A DNA stretch of 42,628 bases from Planctomyces sp. (GTDB taxonomy: Bacteria > Planctomycetota > Planctomycetia > Planctomycetales > Planctomycetaceae), in contig SXKJ01000444.1 of assembly GCA_005778115.1 (NCBI GenBank), positions 1-42,628 of the forward strand. Direction: 5' to 3'. Positions 26,201 through 33,243 of the stretch are shown piece after piece. The notes beneath the pieces are model-generated. The model was not told the DNA's origin. It was given only the letters and a program-made list of their open reading frames with translations, and ran no database searches. A program made the translations under genes and the position numbers. Positions within the stretch are counted from its first letter, which is position 1, and each line of letters starts with the position of its first letter.

Positions 26201-26333
26201 GCGCTTTGAACAGCGCTTGCACCGCCGGCGAAATCTCCGCCGCCCGCAATCCATGAACCTCTACCAACACACAGAGCACCAACCGCGTCGCGGCCACCAG
26301 TCCAAAACTCTTTTCGTCGGATCGACGCGGCAT
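23256..26333 (-). CDS. Planctomycete cytochrome c - DUF1549 - concanavalin-like insert - DUF1553 protein
   Basis: A 1025-residue exported protein. Residues 46-50 are the heme motif CVKCH, followed by GEMPP. DUF1549 covers about 150-365 (RRVSLDVTGLPPTPAEVE, SPGFGERWGKHWLD, then HCARCHDHKFEPI, a second CxxCH). Between about 430 and 640 lies a beta-rich insert (LLFEDKFEDDGWRTRW, GLIGLQGYAPGRNYGVRV, GFAFFYCASRGYVVDN) resembling the LamG/DUF1080 glycan-binding fold. A short charged helix follows (LRKEIDAQRKAYDEQRQK). DUF1553 fills about 755-1005 and the end reads NSFLYLE. GAGGAG stands nine bases before ATG 26333. It heads the second DUF1501 pair. The insert suggests a glycan-recognising member. 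Confidence 0.92.
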   Translation of the reverse strand: MPRRSDEKSFGLVAATRLVLCVLVEVHGLRAAEISPAVQALFKAQCVKCHGPNKPKAGLDLSSPSGLSRGGESGAVVVGGKLDRSLLWQRVATGEMPPTAALSDTDKSVLRAWIQEGAAGLEASGPVHWAFMPLVRPTEPTLRDSVRVRNAVDQFVQARLERKGLSVGPDAEQRVLVRRVSLDVTGLPPTPAEVEKFLADTKPRAYERMVDRYLSSPGFGERWGKHWLDAAGYADSNGYFSADTDRPLAYRYRDYVIQSLNANKPFDRFLREQLAGDELAAFRPGSATTPEAIELLIATHFLRNGQDGTDIGVQEPEAFEVDRRAALEAAVQVTASSLLGLTAHCARCHDHKFEPITQQEYYGLQAVLFPAFNPQDWMNPKDRIAYAYLPGEKETWEQNEQRIKNELTRIRTELNDWLAKHREPSDLLFEDKFEDDGWRTRWSNTAPGDDKPGGTVSLTSASPNAAQVVDGALRVIVGPAEAWLSTATAIDWTPEKTGDWVQATFDLIDNKVGSSNPSERIGYTIAAHDFDDSGTIAGGNILVDGNPMTSTQLYSDYPGSDSKPNGLIGLQGYAPGRNYGVRVTNLGGEKYRFEHVVDGLQEGKSHDVTSADLPNGGFAFFYCASRGYVVDNVRIERSLATPSTTVDVAALRKEIDAQRKAYDEQRQKLEAQRTKEPGRAIAWVTDKTTKPPTVPLLTRGLYHLRGPSVEPGALALLTDAGHEYQPHTLPSDSTTTGRRLGLANWLLHSEGRPAALVARVHVNRIWSEYFGRGIVATTDNLGQSGSPPTHPELINELAASFIQSGWNQKSVHRQILLSTTYRQSSAPRREAIEADPDNRLYWRFPVRRLQAELIRDAMLAISGQLDATPFGPYVPTRQTAVGEVVVNPQDAGARRRSVYLQQRRSQTLSMLKVFDAPAIATVCTTRPSSTVPLQSLSLLNSDFAVLTAEAFAKRLRAETDGTDAALIQRAWLLAVARAPTAAEQQISAEFLAGQRAQYTGDQAAEWGLADFCQMLLASNSFLYLE

Positions 26334-26696
26334 CAGGAGACACTCCTCACGAGAACCCTGCCTATCATCGCAACCGGATTGATCGCCGATTGATCATCAC
26401 CGAAGCGAACGAATGCGTTGCATCACCTTGTATCTGGTTGGCTCGGTCCCTGAAAACTTCACCGCCACAAAATCTGCTACACTTCGCGACGACATCGAGA
26501 GCCACCGCAACCGTTGAGTCGCTCACGATTGCGAGGCCGCAATATCCAGATCTCACTCGGTGAGGGCGTTCGGCATGCAGTTCGATCTGGTCGCACGGCC
26601 TGCTTTACTCACGATTCGACCGGTCCTAGGATCGCCGCGAACAGGCGAGTAACTCCGCCCACCTATTTGCGAACCCTTTTCGGAAGGAACAATCTC
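26334..26696. other. Gene-free divergent intergenic region
   Basis: These 363 bases separate the divergent starts of the cytochrome gene (26333, minus) and the YceI gene (26697, plus). I see no palindromic element and no convincing gene; open frames here lack family features. GATTGATCG is followed at once by the near-copy CGATTGATCA (around 26377-26396), a possible binding site. Both promoters should lie here, but I could not place them. Confidence 0.5.
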
Positions 26697-27281
26697 ATGC
26701 GTCGAGTTTTTTCAGTTTGGATCATGGCCCTCGTGATCGGAACGGTCTTCTGCGCGGCGAGCAATTCAGGCTCGGCGGCGGACGAATATGACTACGACTT
26801 GGTCCATTCCTCGGTCAGCTTTAAGGCACGGCATCTTGACATCAGTTGGATTCACGGCCGGTTCAATGAGGTCGAGGGAAAGTTTTCGCTGGATCGAGAG
26901 AACCCCGCCAAGTCGACCTTCCAGCTCACCATCAAGACCGACAGCGTCGACACGGCCAACAAGGCTCGCGACGAACATCTCCGGCAACCTGACTACTTCG
27001 ATACAAAACAGTTCCCAACCATCGAATTCAAAAGCACAAGCACCAAACCAATTGACGGCGGATACGAAGTGACCGGCGACTTCACGATGCACGGCAAGAC
27101 CAAGAAGATCGTCTTGGTTCTGAAGGGAGGCAAAGAACATACCTTCAAGAACGTGAAGCGAGTCGCCTTCTCCACCGAACTTTCGCTCAAGCGCAGCGAC
27201 TACGGTTTCGACAAGAACGCCATCGGACCGATTGGTGACGAGGCGTTGATCATCATTGATTGTGAAGGCATGCGAAAATAG
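26697..27281 (+). CDS. YceI family polyisoprenoid-binding periplasmic protein
   Basis: A 194-residue protein with a signal peptide (WIMALVIGTVFCAASNSGSA). The mature part begins YDYDLVHSSVSFKARHL and continues SIKTDSVD-type sequence, KARDEHLRQPDYFDTKQFP and VTGDFTMHGKTKKI, all typical of the YceI lipocalin-like barrel that binds long isoprenoid chains. In some bacteria the family helps with respiration-linked quinone or stress functions. ATG 26697 has AAGGA nine bases upstream; the open frame back to 26514 lacks coding features. A membrane-protein gene starts three bases after its stop, so the two are co-transcribed. Confidence 0.92.
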   Translation: MRRVFSVWIMALVIGTVFCAASNSGSAADEYDYDLVHSSVSFKARHLDISWIHGRFNEVEGKFSLDRENPAKSTFQLTIKTDSVDTANKARDEHLRQPDYFDTKQFPTIEFKSTSTKPIDGGYEVTGDFTMHGKTKKIVLVLKGGKEHTFKNVKRVAFSTELSLKRSDYGFDKNAIGPIGDEALIIIDCEGMRK

Positions 27282-27284
27282 CTG

Positions 27285-28283
27285 ATGCCTGAGCCACTGC
27301 TTTATCTGCAAGCGATGGGGGCCGCCGCCATCGTCAGCGCGACGATCGTGCTGGCGATGGTCGTCGCGCTCGCCAAGTGCGTGGCGCTTCGCAGAAAGGC
27401 CCACGCTCTTGGCGAGCTTGGCGACACGACTTGGCTGAGTTTCTCCTGCGTCGTGGGGATAGGCGTTGGCCTTGTGGTCGGCTATGGCATGTTGTCGTTG
27501 CGATTGGTCTGGCCTCCAGAGAAAGGGCTCGACCGGTTCTTAACGATCTCCGTGCCGTTGGTCCTGGGCATCGAACTGATCGCGGGATTCCAGAAGGTGC
27601 CGCGTTGGGTCGCGTGGCTTTTTCGAATGAGCCTGGCCGCAACGATGCCAAGACTCTTGTTGCACGGTTCCGTTTACTTGAGCGGCACGACCGAAGGCTG
27701 GCCTCCGTGGCAAGCGGCTACGGCACTGGTGGTAAGTGGAGCATTGTTGGCTTGCGTCTGGAGTCTGCTTTCCTGGTTGTCCGAGCGTTCTCCAGGAAAC
27801 TCGATTCCATTGGCTCTCTGTCTGCCGATCCTGTGCGCCGGGCTGACCGTGATGATGGCCGGCTACATCAAGGGCGGAGTCGCAGCGTTCCCCTTAGTGG
27901 CGACACTCGCAGCCACGACGATCGTGGCCAGACTGATCACGACACGATCCGTCGCACAGGCCAACTTTCGCGCGACGGCAATCATTGGAGTCGGAGTGGT
28001 GAGTATGTTTGGCTTGTTGTTCGTCGGTCATTTTTTTGGGCGACTCTCGACCAGCCATGCTCTGGCAATGCTGCTCTCGCCACTTTTGTGCTGGGTGACC
28101 GAACTGCCGCGACTGCGGCACCAGAAGTCGTGGCTGTTGGGATCGCTCCGGTTGGTGCTGGTCGCGATTCCGCTGCTGTTTGTGCTCGCTGCGGCGAAGC
28201 GTGATTTTGACCGGAAGATGGCCCCGCTTTTGGGAGAGTCTCCGACAGGTTTTCGATCAGCCGCAGTCGTAGATCCCTGCTGA
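27285..28283 (+). CDS. Multi-pass membrane protein of unknown function
   Basis: A 332-residue protein with about eight hydrophobic helices (for example IVSATIVLAMVVALA, FSCVVGIGVGLVVGYGMLSL, VLVAIPLLFVLAAA), joined by short basic loops. I do not recognise the family. It begins three bases after the YceI stop, which suggests translational coupling and a joint task in the envelope, perhaps lipid or quinone handling; that is inference. It ends with a hydrophilic tail after RDFDRKMAP. Confidence 0.75.
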   Translation: MPEPLLYLQAMGAAAIVSATIVLAMVVALAKCVALRRKAHALGELGDTTWLSFSCVVGIGVGLVVGYGMLSLRLVWPPEKGLDRFLTISVPLVLGIELIAGFQKVPRWVAWLFRMSLAATMPRLLLHGSVYLSGTTEGWPPWQAATALVVSGALLACVWSLLSWLSERSPGNSIPLALCLPILCAGLTVMMAGYIKGGVAAFPLVATLAATTIVARLITTRSVAQANFRATAIIGVGVVSMFGLLFVGHFFGRLSTSHALAMLLSPLLCWVTELPRLRHQKSWLLGSLRLVLVAIPLLFVLAAAKRDFDRKMAPLLGESPTGFRSAAVVDPC

Positions 28284-28615
28284 TCAACGGACAAACCCCC
28301 GTTGCCTCGACGAGACCTCCACACATCAACCACCCAGTAGCCCGATAAGCCCATCGCTCGATAAAACACTGCCGCGGATATGCGGCTCGTTCCTGTTGGG
28401 GTTCGGAAAACAGACTCAATCCGATTGAGAACCAGCATGTCGGCGGCATTCAAACATCAGCCCCAAGAGTCCCGTTCAACCAGAACTTGCCATCGGAGGC
28501 TTGGAAAGTGACACCGTCGATGACCGCAAGTTCCAGGCTTTCTCAGAAGACGATCAGCCGGCACGCGCTCGCGTCCGGTTTGTTCAACGAACCGTGGGCT
28601 AGCGCCGTGTGGCTG
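28284..28615. other. Gene-free region before the third cytochrome gene
   Basis: The 332 bases between the membrane-protein stop and the chosen cytochrome start hold no gene I can support. The cytochrome frame is open back to 28487, but those residues look non-coding. GGCTAGCGCCGTG at 28597-28609 is the inverse of part of the family C palindrome (8825-8844), so a partial copy ends just before the start codon. Confidence 0.45.
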
Positions 28616-31468
28616 ATGGGTTTTCCGACAGAGCATCAAGCTCACAGAGCCGTCGCGAGGTGCATTCGGCTCATCGCGGTTACGCTCATTTCTCTGGGCA
28701 GCGCACACGGTGTTCTGGCTGCTGACGGCGTGGTTGATTACGCGACGCACATCCAACCGTTGCTGGCCAAGAAGTGCGTTTCGTGTCATGGGCCAGAGAA
28801 GCAGAAGGCGGGGTTGCGATTGGATCGGAAGGGGGCGGTGCTCAAAGGGGGCGATGACTTGGGACCGGCGATTGTGCCAGGGAAGAGTCGCGAGAGTCCG
28901 CTGTTTCGGGTCGTGGCAGGATTGGAAGCAGGACTCGAAATGCCAGCCGAGGGAGAAAAGCTGACGGCGGCCGAGATGGAGTTGCTTAAGCGCTGGATCG
29001 ACGGCGGCGCGAAGTGGTCGGATGACGGCAGTGAAACGGATGACGTTACAAAATCGCATTGGGCATTTCGGCCTCTGGTGCAACTGACCTCTCAAATTGC
29101 GAATTTCAAATCGCAGAATGCAAATCTGAAATCGGAAAGCTCGAACTTCCAATTTCAAAATCCAGTGGATGCCTTCATTGCCTCTCGACTGGAACGCGAA
29201 GGTCTCAAGCCATCTCCTGAGGCGGATCGCACAACGCTCATTCGGCGACTCAAGTTTGATTTGCTCGGATTGCCTCCGTCGCCGGAGGAGGTCACGGAGT
29301 TCGTAGCCGATTCTGAGCCGGATGCCTACGAGCGGCTTGTTGATCGTTACCTCGCGTCGCCGCACTTTGGCGAGCGGTGGGGGCGGCATTGGCTCGACGT
29401 GGTACGGTTCGCGGAGAGTCATGGATTCGAGATGAATCAGCCTCGGCCGAATGCCTGGCCTTACCGCGACTACGTCATTCGCAGTTTCAATCAGGACAAG
29501 CCCTACGACCAATTTGTCTTCGAGCAACTCGCCGGCGACACGGTGGGCGTGGATGAGGCGACCGGTTTCCTGGTTGGTGGATCGTGGGATCAAGTCAAAA
29601 GTCCGGACCTTGGACTGACGTTGCAGCAGCGAGCGGATGAACTGCATGACATGGTCAGCACGACCGGCAGCGTGTTTCTCGGCCTGACGGTCGGTTGTGC
29701 GCGGTGCCACAACCACAAGTTCGATCCGATTTCGCAGATCGATTACTACGGCATGAAGGCTTGCTTCGCCGGAGTGCAGCATGGAGATCGACCGCTCCGC
29801 ACCGCCGGCTCCGACCAGCGACAACGTCGATCCGAGGCGATTCGCGAACAACTGGCGGTGATCGAGGCTGAGATTCTTCGGCTCGACCCACAGGTCAAAC
29901 GGAATGGGCCGTTGTTTGTCGAACGCTTCGCGCCGACGAAAGCTCGCTTCCTGCGGATGACGATTCAGGCCACGAACTCGGCCGAGCCGTGCATCGACGA
30001 GTTGGAAGTCTTCACGAGCGGAGCGAAGCCGGAAAACGTCGCTCTTGCTTCGCGCGGCACGAAGGCCAAGGCCTCAGGCAGCTTACCGGGATTTGCGATT
30101 CACAAACTGGAACACGTCAACGACGGCCGTTATGGCAATAGTTTCAGTTGGATCTCCAACGAGCCGGGACGCGGTTGGATCGAATTGGAATTGCCGCAGG
30201 ACTTCGAGATCGACCGCATCGTTTGGAGCCGCGACCGCGAACCGGCTCAGTACAAAGATCGCACCGCGACAAAATACCTCTTCGAGGTCTCCGCCGATCG
30301 CTCAGCATGGCAAGTCGTCGCCAGCTTTCCCGATTCTAAACTCACGGCATTGTCGCCGAAGGACAAAGCTCGGCTGGAACAACTCACTGCGCATCGCATG
30401 GTATTGCAGCAGACACTCACCGAATTGACTGCCGCGCCGATGGCCTACTCCGGCAAGTTGATGCCGCCCGAAGACACCTTCCGATTGCATCGAGGCGACC
30501 CGCTCCAAAAGCGAGAACCAGTGGCTCCGGCGGGCTTGGCTTCCTTCGGTACGACATGGCGATTGGAGGCCAACACGCCTGAGCTTCAGCGTCGCGTGCA
30601 ACTCGCGAAGTGGATCACCGATCCGATGAACCCGTTGACCGCGCGAGTCATTGTCAATCGCCTCTGGCAATACCACTTCGGCACGGGCCTGGTCGAGACC
30701 CCCAGCGACTTCGGCCTCAACGGCGGCAAACCGACGCATCCGGAGTTACTCGATTGGCTGGCTTCGTTCGTAGTTCCGCCTTTAGGCGGCGATACGGGAG
30801 CAGACGACCGCCTGAAGGCGGAACTACGAACTCTCAAACAACTGCATCGCTTGATCGTCCTCTCCGCGACGTACCGCCAATCCAGCACTCCGCGCGAGGA
30901 CGGATTGGCTGTCGATGCGAGTTCGCGGTTGTTGTGGCGGTTCCCGCCGAGACGGTTGGAGGCGGAAGTGCTCCGAGACGCGATTCTCGCCACGAGCGGA
31001 CAACTCGATCGCCGCATGAAGGGAACGGGATTCGATCTCTTTGAAGCGAATGCGAATTACGTCCGCGTGTTCAACTCGAAGCAGCAGTTTGTTCCGGAGA
31101 CAGACTTCCGTCGCATGGTTTACGCACACAAGCATCGGATGCAACTCGACGACACGTTCGGCACGTTTGATTGCCCGGACGGCGGACAAGTCGCTCCGAA
31201 GCGGAACACATCGAACACCCCCTTTCAGGCGCTGAATCTCCTCAACAGCCGCTTCCTGGTTCAGCAAGCCGAGCTGTTCGCAGCGCGGATTCGTGCGACT
31301 TCTGCAAACGAACCAACGTCGCAAGCCTCCGTGGCAATGCAGTTGGCTTTCGGTCACGCACCAAACTCGGACGAGTTTGAGATCGCCGTCACATTCCTCC
31401 GAGAACACGGATTGCCGGCACTCTGCCGCGCTTTGTTAAACGCCAATGAATTCTTGTTTGTTCGGTGA
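28616..31468 (+). CDS. Planctomycete cytochrome c - DUF1549 - discoidin-like insert - DUF1553 protein
   Basis: A 950-residue exported protein (signal CIRLIAVTLISLGSAHGVLA). The heme motif CVSCH lies at residues 54-58. DUF1549 (about 180-390) has RRLKFDLLGLPPSPEEVT, FGERWGRHWLDVVRF and GCARCHNHKFDPI. An insert at about 430-590 (RFLRMTIQATNS, CIDELEVFTSG, WIELELPQDFEIDRIVWSRD) resembles an F5/8-type C domain. DUF1553 follows (NPLTARVIVNRLWQYHFGTG, TPFQALNLLNSRF) and ends NANEFLFVR. It has no DUF1501 partner in the window. Two odd inserts lie in frame, at 29093-29165 and 30767-30830. ATG 28616 is the only ATG close before the signal peptide, but the start remains uncertain. Confidence 0.9.
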   Translation: MGFPTEHQAHRAVARCIRLIAVTLISLGSAHGVLAADGVVDYATHIQPLLAKKCVSCHGPEKQKAGLRLDRKGAVLKGGDDLGPAIVPGKSRESPLFRVVAGLEAGLEMPAEGEKLTAAEMELLKRWIDGGAKWSDDGSETDDVTKSHWAFRPLVQLTSQIANFKSQNANLKSESSNFQFQNPVDAFIASRLEREGLKPSPEADRTTLIRRLKFDLLGLPPSPEEVTEFVADSEPDAYERLVDRYLASPHFGERWGRHWLDVVRFAESHGFEMNQPRPNAWPYRDYVIRSFNQDKPYDQFVFEQLAGDTVGVDEATGFLVGGSWDQVKSPDLGLTLQQRADELHDMVSTTGSVFLGLTVGCARCHNHKFDPISQIDYYGMKACFAGVQHGDRPLRTAGSDQRQRRSEAIREQLAVIEAEILRLDPQVKRNGPLFVERFAPTKARFLRMTIQATNSAEPCIDELEVFTSGAKPENVALASRGTKAKASGSLPGFAIHKLEHVNDGRYGNSFSWISNEPGRGWIELELPQDFEIDRIVWSRDREPAQYKDRTATKYLFEVSADRSAWQVVASFPDSKLTALSPKDKARLEQLTAHRMVLQQTLTELTAAPMAYSGKLMPPEDTFRLHRGDPLQKREPVAPAGLASFGTTWRLEANTPELQRRVQLAKWITDPMNPLTARVIVNRLWQYHFGTGLVETPSDFGLNGGKPTHPELLDWLASFVVPPLGGDTGADDRLKAELRTLKQLHRLIVLSATYRQSSTPREDGLAVDASSRLLWRFPPRRLEAEVLRDAILATSGQLDRRMKGTGFDLFEANANYVRVFNSKQQFVPETDFRRMVYAHKHRMQLDDTFGTFDCPDGGQVAPKRNTSNTPFQALNLLNSRFLVQQAELFAARIRATSANEPTSQASVAMQLAFGHAPNSDEFEIAVTFLREHGLPALCRALLNANEFLFVR
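29093..29165. repeat. A/T-rich degenerate tandem repeat in the third cytochrome gene
   Basis: Short units on the pattern AATTTCAAATC / AATCTGAAATC recur four to five times in an otherwise GC-rich gene. They encode IANFKSQNANLKSESSNF, an Asn/Ser/Lys-rich segment with heptad-like spacing, in the spacer between the cytochrome domain and DUF1549. The composition differs sharply from the flanks, which suggests insertion of foreign or slipped sequence. Confidence 0.65.
30767..30830. repeat. Palindromic repeat, family K, in frame inside DUF1553
   Basis: TTCGTAGTTCCGCCTTTAGG at the start of the left arm (30767-30789) pairs with the right arm (30808-30830) with one mismatch over 23 bases. It encodes FVVPPLGGDTGADDRLKAEL at about residues 718-738, between HPELLDWLAS and LKQLHRLIVLSATYRQ. 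The two other DUF1553 proteins in this window have far shorter or different sequence at this point, so this is an insertion. Confidence 0.88.
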
Positions 31469-31507
31469 TGATGGACACGTCAGGGTTTCTGGAGGCCATT
31501 TCAAATT

Positions 31508-31574
31508 CAGCACGACGCGCCAGCGAGTGGTTGCATTCTTCAAGGCTTTAACCACTCGCTGGCGCGTCGTGCTG
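31508..31574. repeat. Palindromic repeat with perfect 25-base arms (family G)
   Basis: CAGCACGACGCGCCAGCGAG at the start of the left arm (31508-31532) is matched without error by the right arm (31550-31574), around a 17-base loop. The arm is nearly that of 21404-21459. It stands 40 bases after the stop of the third cytochrome gene and could end its transcript, though no clear T-run follows. Confidence 0.92.
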
Positions 31575-31686
31575 GTTTTGACAGAACCTCTTCGGAGACC
31601 ACCGGACTGGTTGTCGTGAAGGTGATGAGTTTCGTTTGGGCCTTTCAATTCCAACAACGTTCGACAATTCGGGAGCAACTCTTCCA

Positions 31687-32442
31687 ATGCGCGTTTATCA
31701 AGAAACATTTGATGATGGTCCTGGCGGCTGGTTCGGGTACACCAACAATGCCTTGGGGCCGAAGCCGCTGGAGATTCGTGAGAGCTGCGCTATCTCGCGC
31801 AGCCCGTGGTGGATCGACTACAACCACGCACCGCCGGGTGCCGGCTATCTGCACTTGCTCTACCTGCTGCTGACGCGAGGTGCTCCGGGTGAGCACCAGC
31901 GAGAAGTTTCCGGGCCGAACCGATTCATCGCGGGGGGATTTGGAACGAACTTCACGAATGCGAAGATCACCCTCCGATTGAAAGGAGAGCTTCTGGATCG
32001 CGGGGCCAGTCTGCGCCTGCTTTGCCAAGGCGTTCACGGCGGGATCTGCACCGGCTGGCTGCTCACCGGCCAGCCGATTCGCGTCACGCCGGATTGGTCG
32101 GAGCAGTCACTGCATTGTGTGGTGGACGAGCGACAGTGGACCTGCCTCGGCAGCCGCCACGACCGAACGGACTACTACGGACACACGCCACTGGCGACCG
32201 TGCTTGGAGACGCAAACGCCGACATCTTGTTCGTGTTGCACCCGTTGGACATTGCCCCGATGGGCTCGCTGGATGCCGATCCGCATCGACTGCGGCCTGA
32301 GAAAGATTATCCGGTCTGGCGCAGTCGTCTGCCGGAAGGCTACGTCCTGCTCGACGAGATACGCATCGAGTTTCCCGAGCCAGATCATTCGAAAAGCTCT
32401 CGACCGGAGTCGATGCCCGCGACGAGCGCACCATCGTCCTGA
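31687..32442 (+). CDS. Hypothetical protein, beta-rich, possibly carbohydrate-binding
   Basis: A 251-residue protein that I do not recognise. It starts MRVYQETFDDGPGGWFGY, a pattern common at the beginning of jelly-roll carbohydrate-binding domains, then GPNRFIAGGFGTNFTNAKI, many aromatic residues and LLDEIRIEFPEP near the end, where such domains usually close. No signal peptide is visible from ATG 31687, so it is either cytoplasmic or exported by another route. An upstream in-frame start at 31636 exists, but the residues before the chosen ATG are not domain-like. It lies downstream of the third cytochrome gene on the same strand, in the slot where DUF1501 stands elsewhere. Confidence 0.65.
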   Translation: MRVYQETFDDGPGGWFGYTNNALGPKPLEIRESCAISRSPWWIDYNHAPPGAGYLHLLYLLLTRGAPGEHQREVSGPNRFIAGGFGTNFTNAKITLRLKGELLDRGASLRLLCQGVHGGICTGWLLTGQPIRVTPDWSEQSLHCVVDERQWTCLGSRHDRTDYYGHTPLATVLGDANADILFVLHPLDIAPMGSLDADPHRLRPEKDYPVWRSRLPEGYVLLDEIRIEFPEPDHSKSSRPESMPATSAPSS

Positions 32443-32459
32443 TTTGGCCGGTCAAGCGG

Positions 32460-32766
32460 TCATGGTTGAACTGACCACTGCGAGCGAGTTGCTTCGGCGC
32501 GACTGATCCAAGCTTTTGCTTGCTGAGCAGTCGCGATTTCCAAGGCGGTGGCAAGGCTTGCATTGGCGGCGGCGCGGTCTCCGCGAGCGACATGCACTTC
32601 GGCTTGCAGGCGATGTAATTCGGCGTCGCAGAAGCGTTCGCCGGATCGCTCTTGATGTTTGAAGCCGTTGTCGAGTTCCGTTTGAGCTTCGTCCAAGCGA
32701 CCGAGTCGGCGGAGGCCATCGGCGACCAGGAAGTACATCTTCGAGAGGAACACGCCGCTCGCCACG
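32460..32766 (-). pseudogene. C-terminal fragment of a TPR protein (cyclase/AAA-ATPase regulator type)
   Basis: On the minus strand about 100 residues (FLVADGLRRLGRLDEAQTEL, RSGERFCDAELHRLQAEV, ANASLATALEIATAQQAKAW) match the last TPR repeats of large AAA-ATPase/adenylate-cyclase-like regulators, normally 900 residues or more. The homology stops abruptly near 32766; upstream codons (to 32915) read sequence that belongs to the plus-strand fragment next door. It is a gene tail cut off by a rearrangement. Confidence 0.65.
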
Positions 32767-32770
32767 TCAC

Positions 32771-33129
32771 TTGCCGTCGATAAGGGAGGCGAAATCATCG
32801 ACAGCGAGAACCGGAAGAATGGAAAGCAAGTGTGGGGCAAACAAGCCGATTGGTGCCAGTACAGCGGAGTGGTGGATCGGCAGCGGATCGGCATCGTCCT
32901 AATGCCCGCTACCAAAAACTTCCGGCGTTCATGGTTTCATGCTCGTGACTACGGCCTGCTGGTGGCGAACCCTTTCGGACAAAATGCTTTCACCCACGGC
33001 GAGAAGAGCAAGATCACGGTGAAACAGGGCGACCAATTCCGTTTGAGATTTGGCGTACTGGTCTACGGCATTCCAGCAGAAAAGCCGCTAGACATTGCTG
33101 GCCACTACCAAAGTCTTCTTGAGGAATGA
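32771..33129 (+). pseudogene. C-terminal fragment of a PmoA-like (DUF6807) protein
   Basis: The plus-strand frame reads GGEIIDSENRKNGKQVWGKQ, ADWCQYSGVVDRQRIGIVLM, SWFHARDYGLLVANPFGQ and a final strand pair. This matches the last third of planctomycete PmoA-like DUF6807 proteins, which are about 300 residues or longer. No start codon or N-terminal part precedes it; the frame runs back into the TPR fragment. GTG 32830 could start a 99-residue product, but this is most likely a remnant. Confidence 0.6.
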
Positions 33130-33243
33130 CTCTTTGGCAACGAGCTTGACGGTGTCTTGGTGAAACTGTTTCGAGCAATGAAACCAAATGGCGTGTGCTG
33201 ACCGCTAAACCGAGTTTTGGTCGGCGATGAACCGGGAAAATGA

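Noticed and set aside
28457..29851. A 464-codon minus-strand open frame opposite the third cytochrome gene
   Set aside because: It is a shadow of the DUF1549 coding region, with His/Arg-rich translation and no domain pattern.
31508..31574. The perfect palindrome considered as a dedicated intrinsic terminator
   Set aside because: No run of T follows, and the same arms recur at 21404-21459 away from a gene end, so it is better called a dispersed repeat, though it may still stop transcripts.
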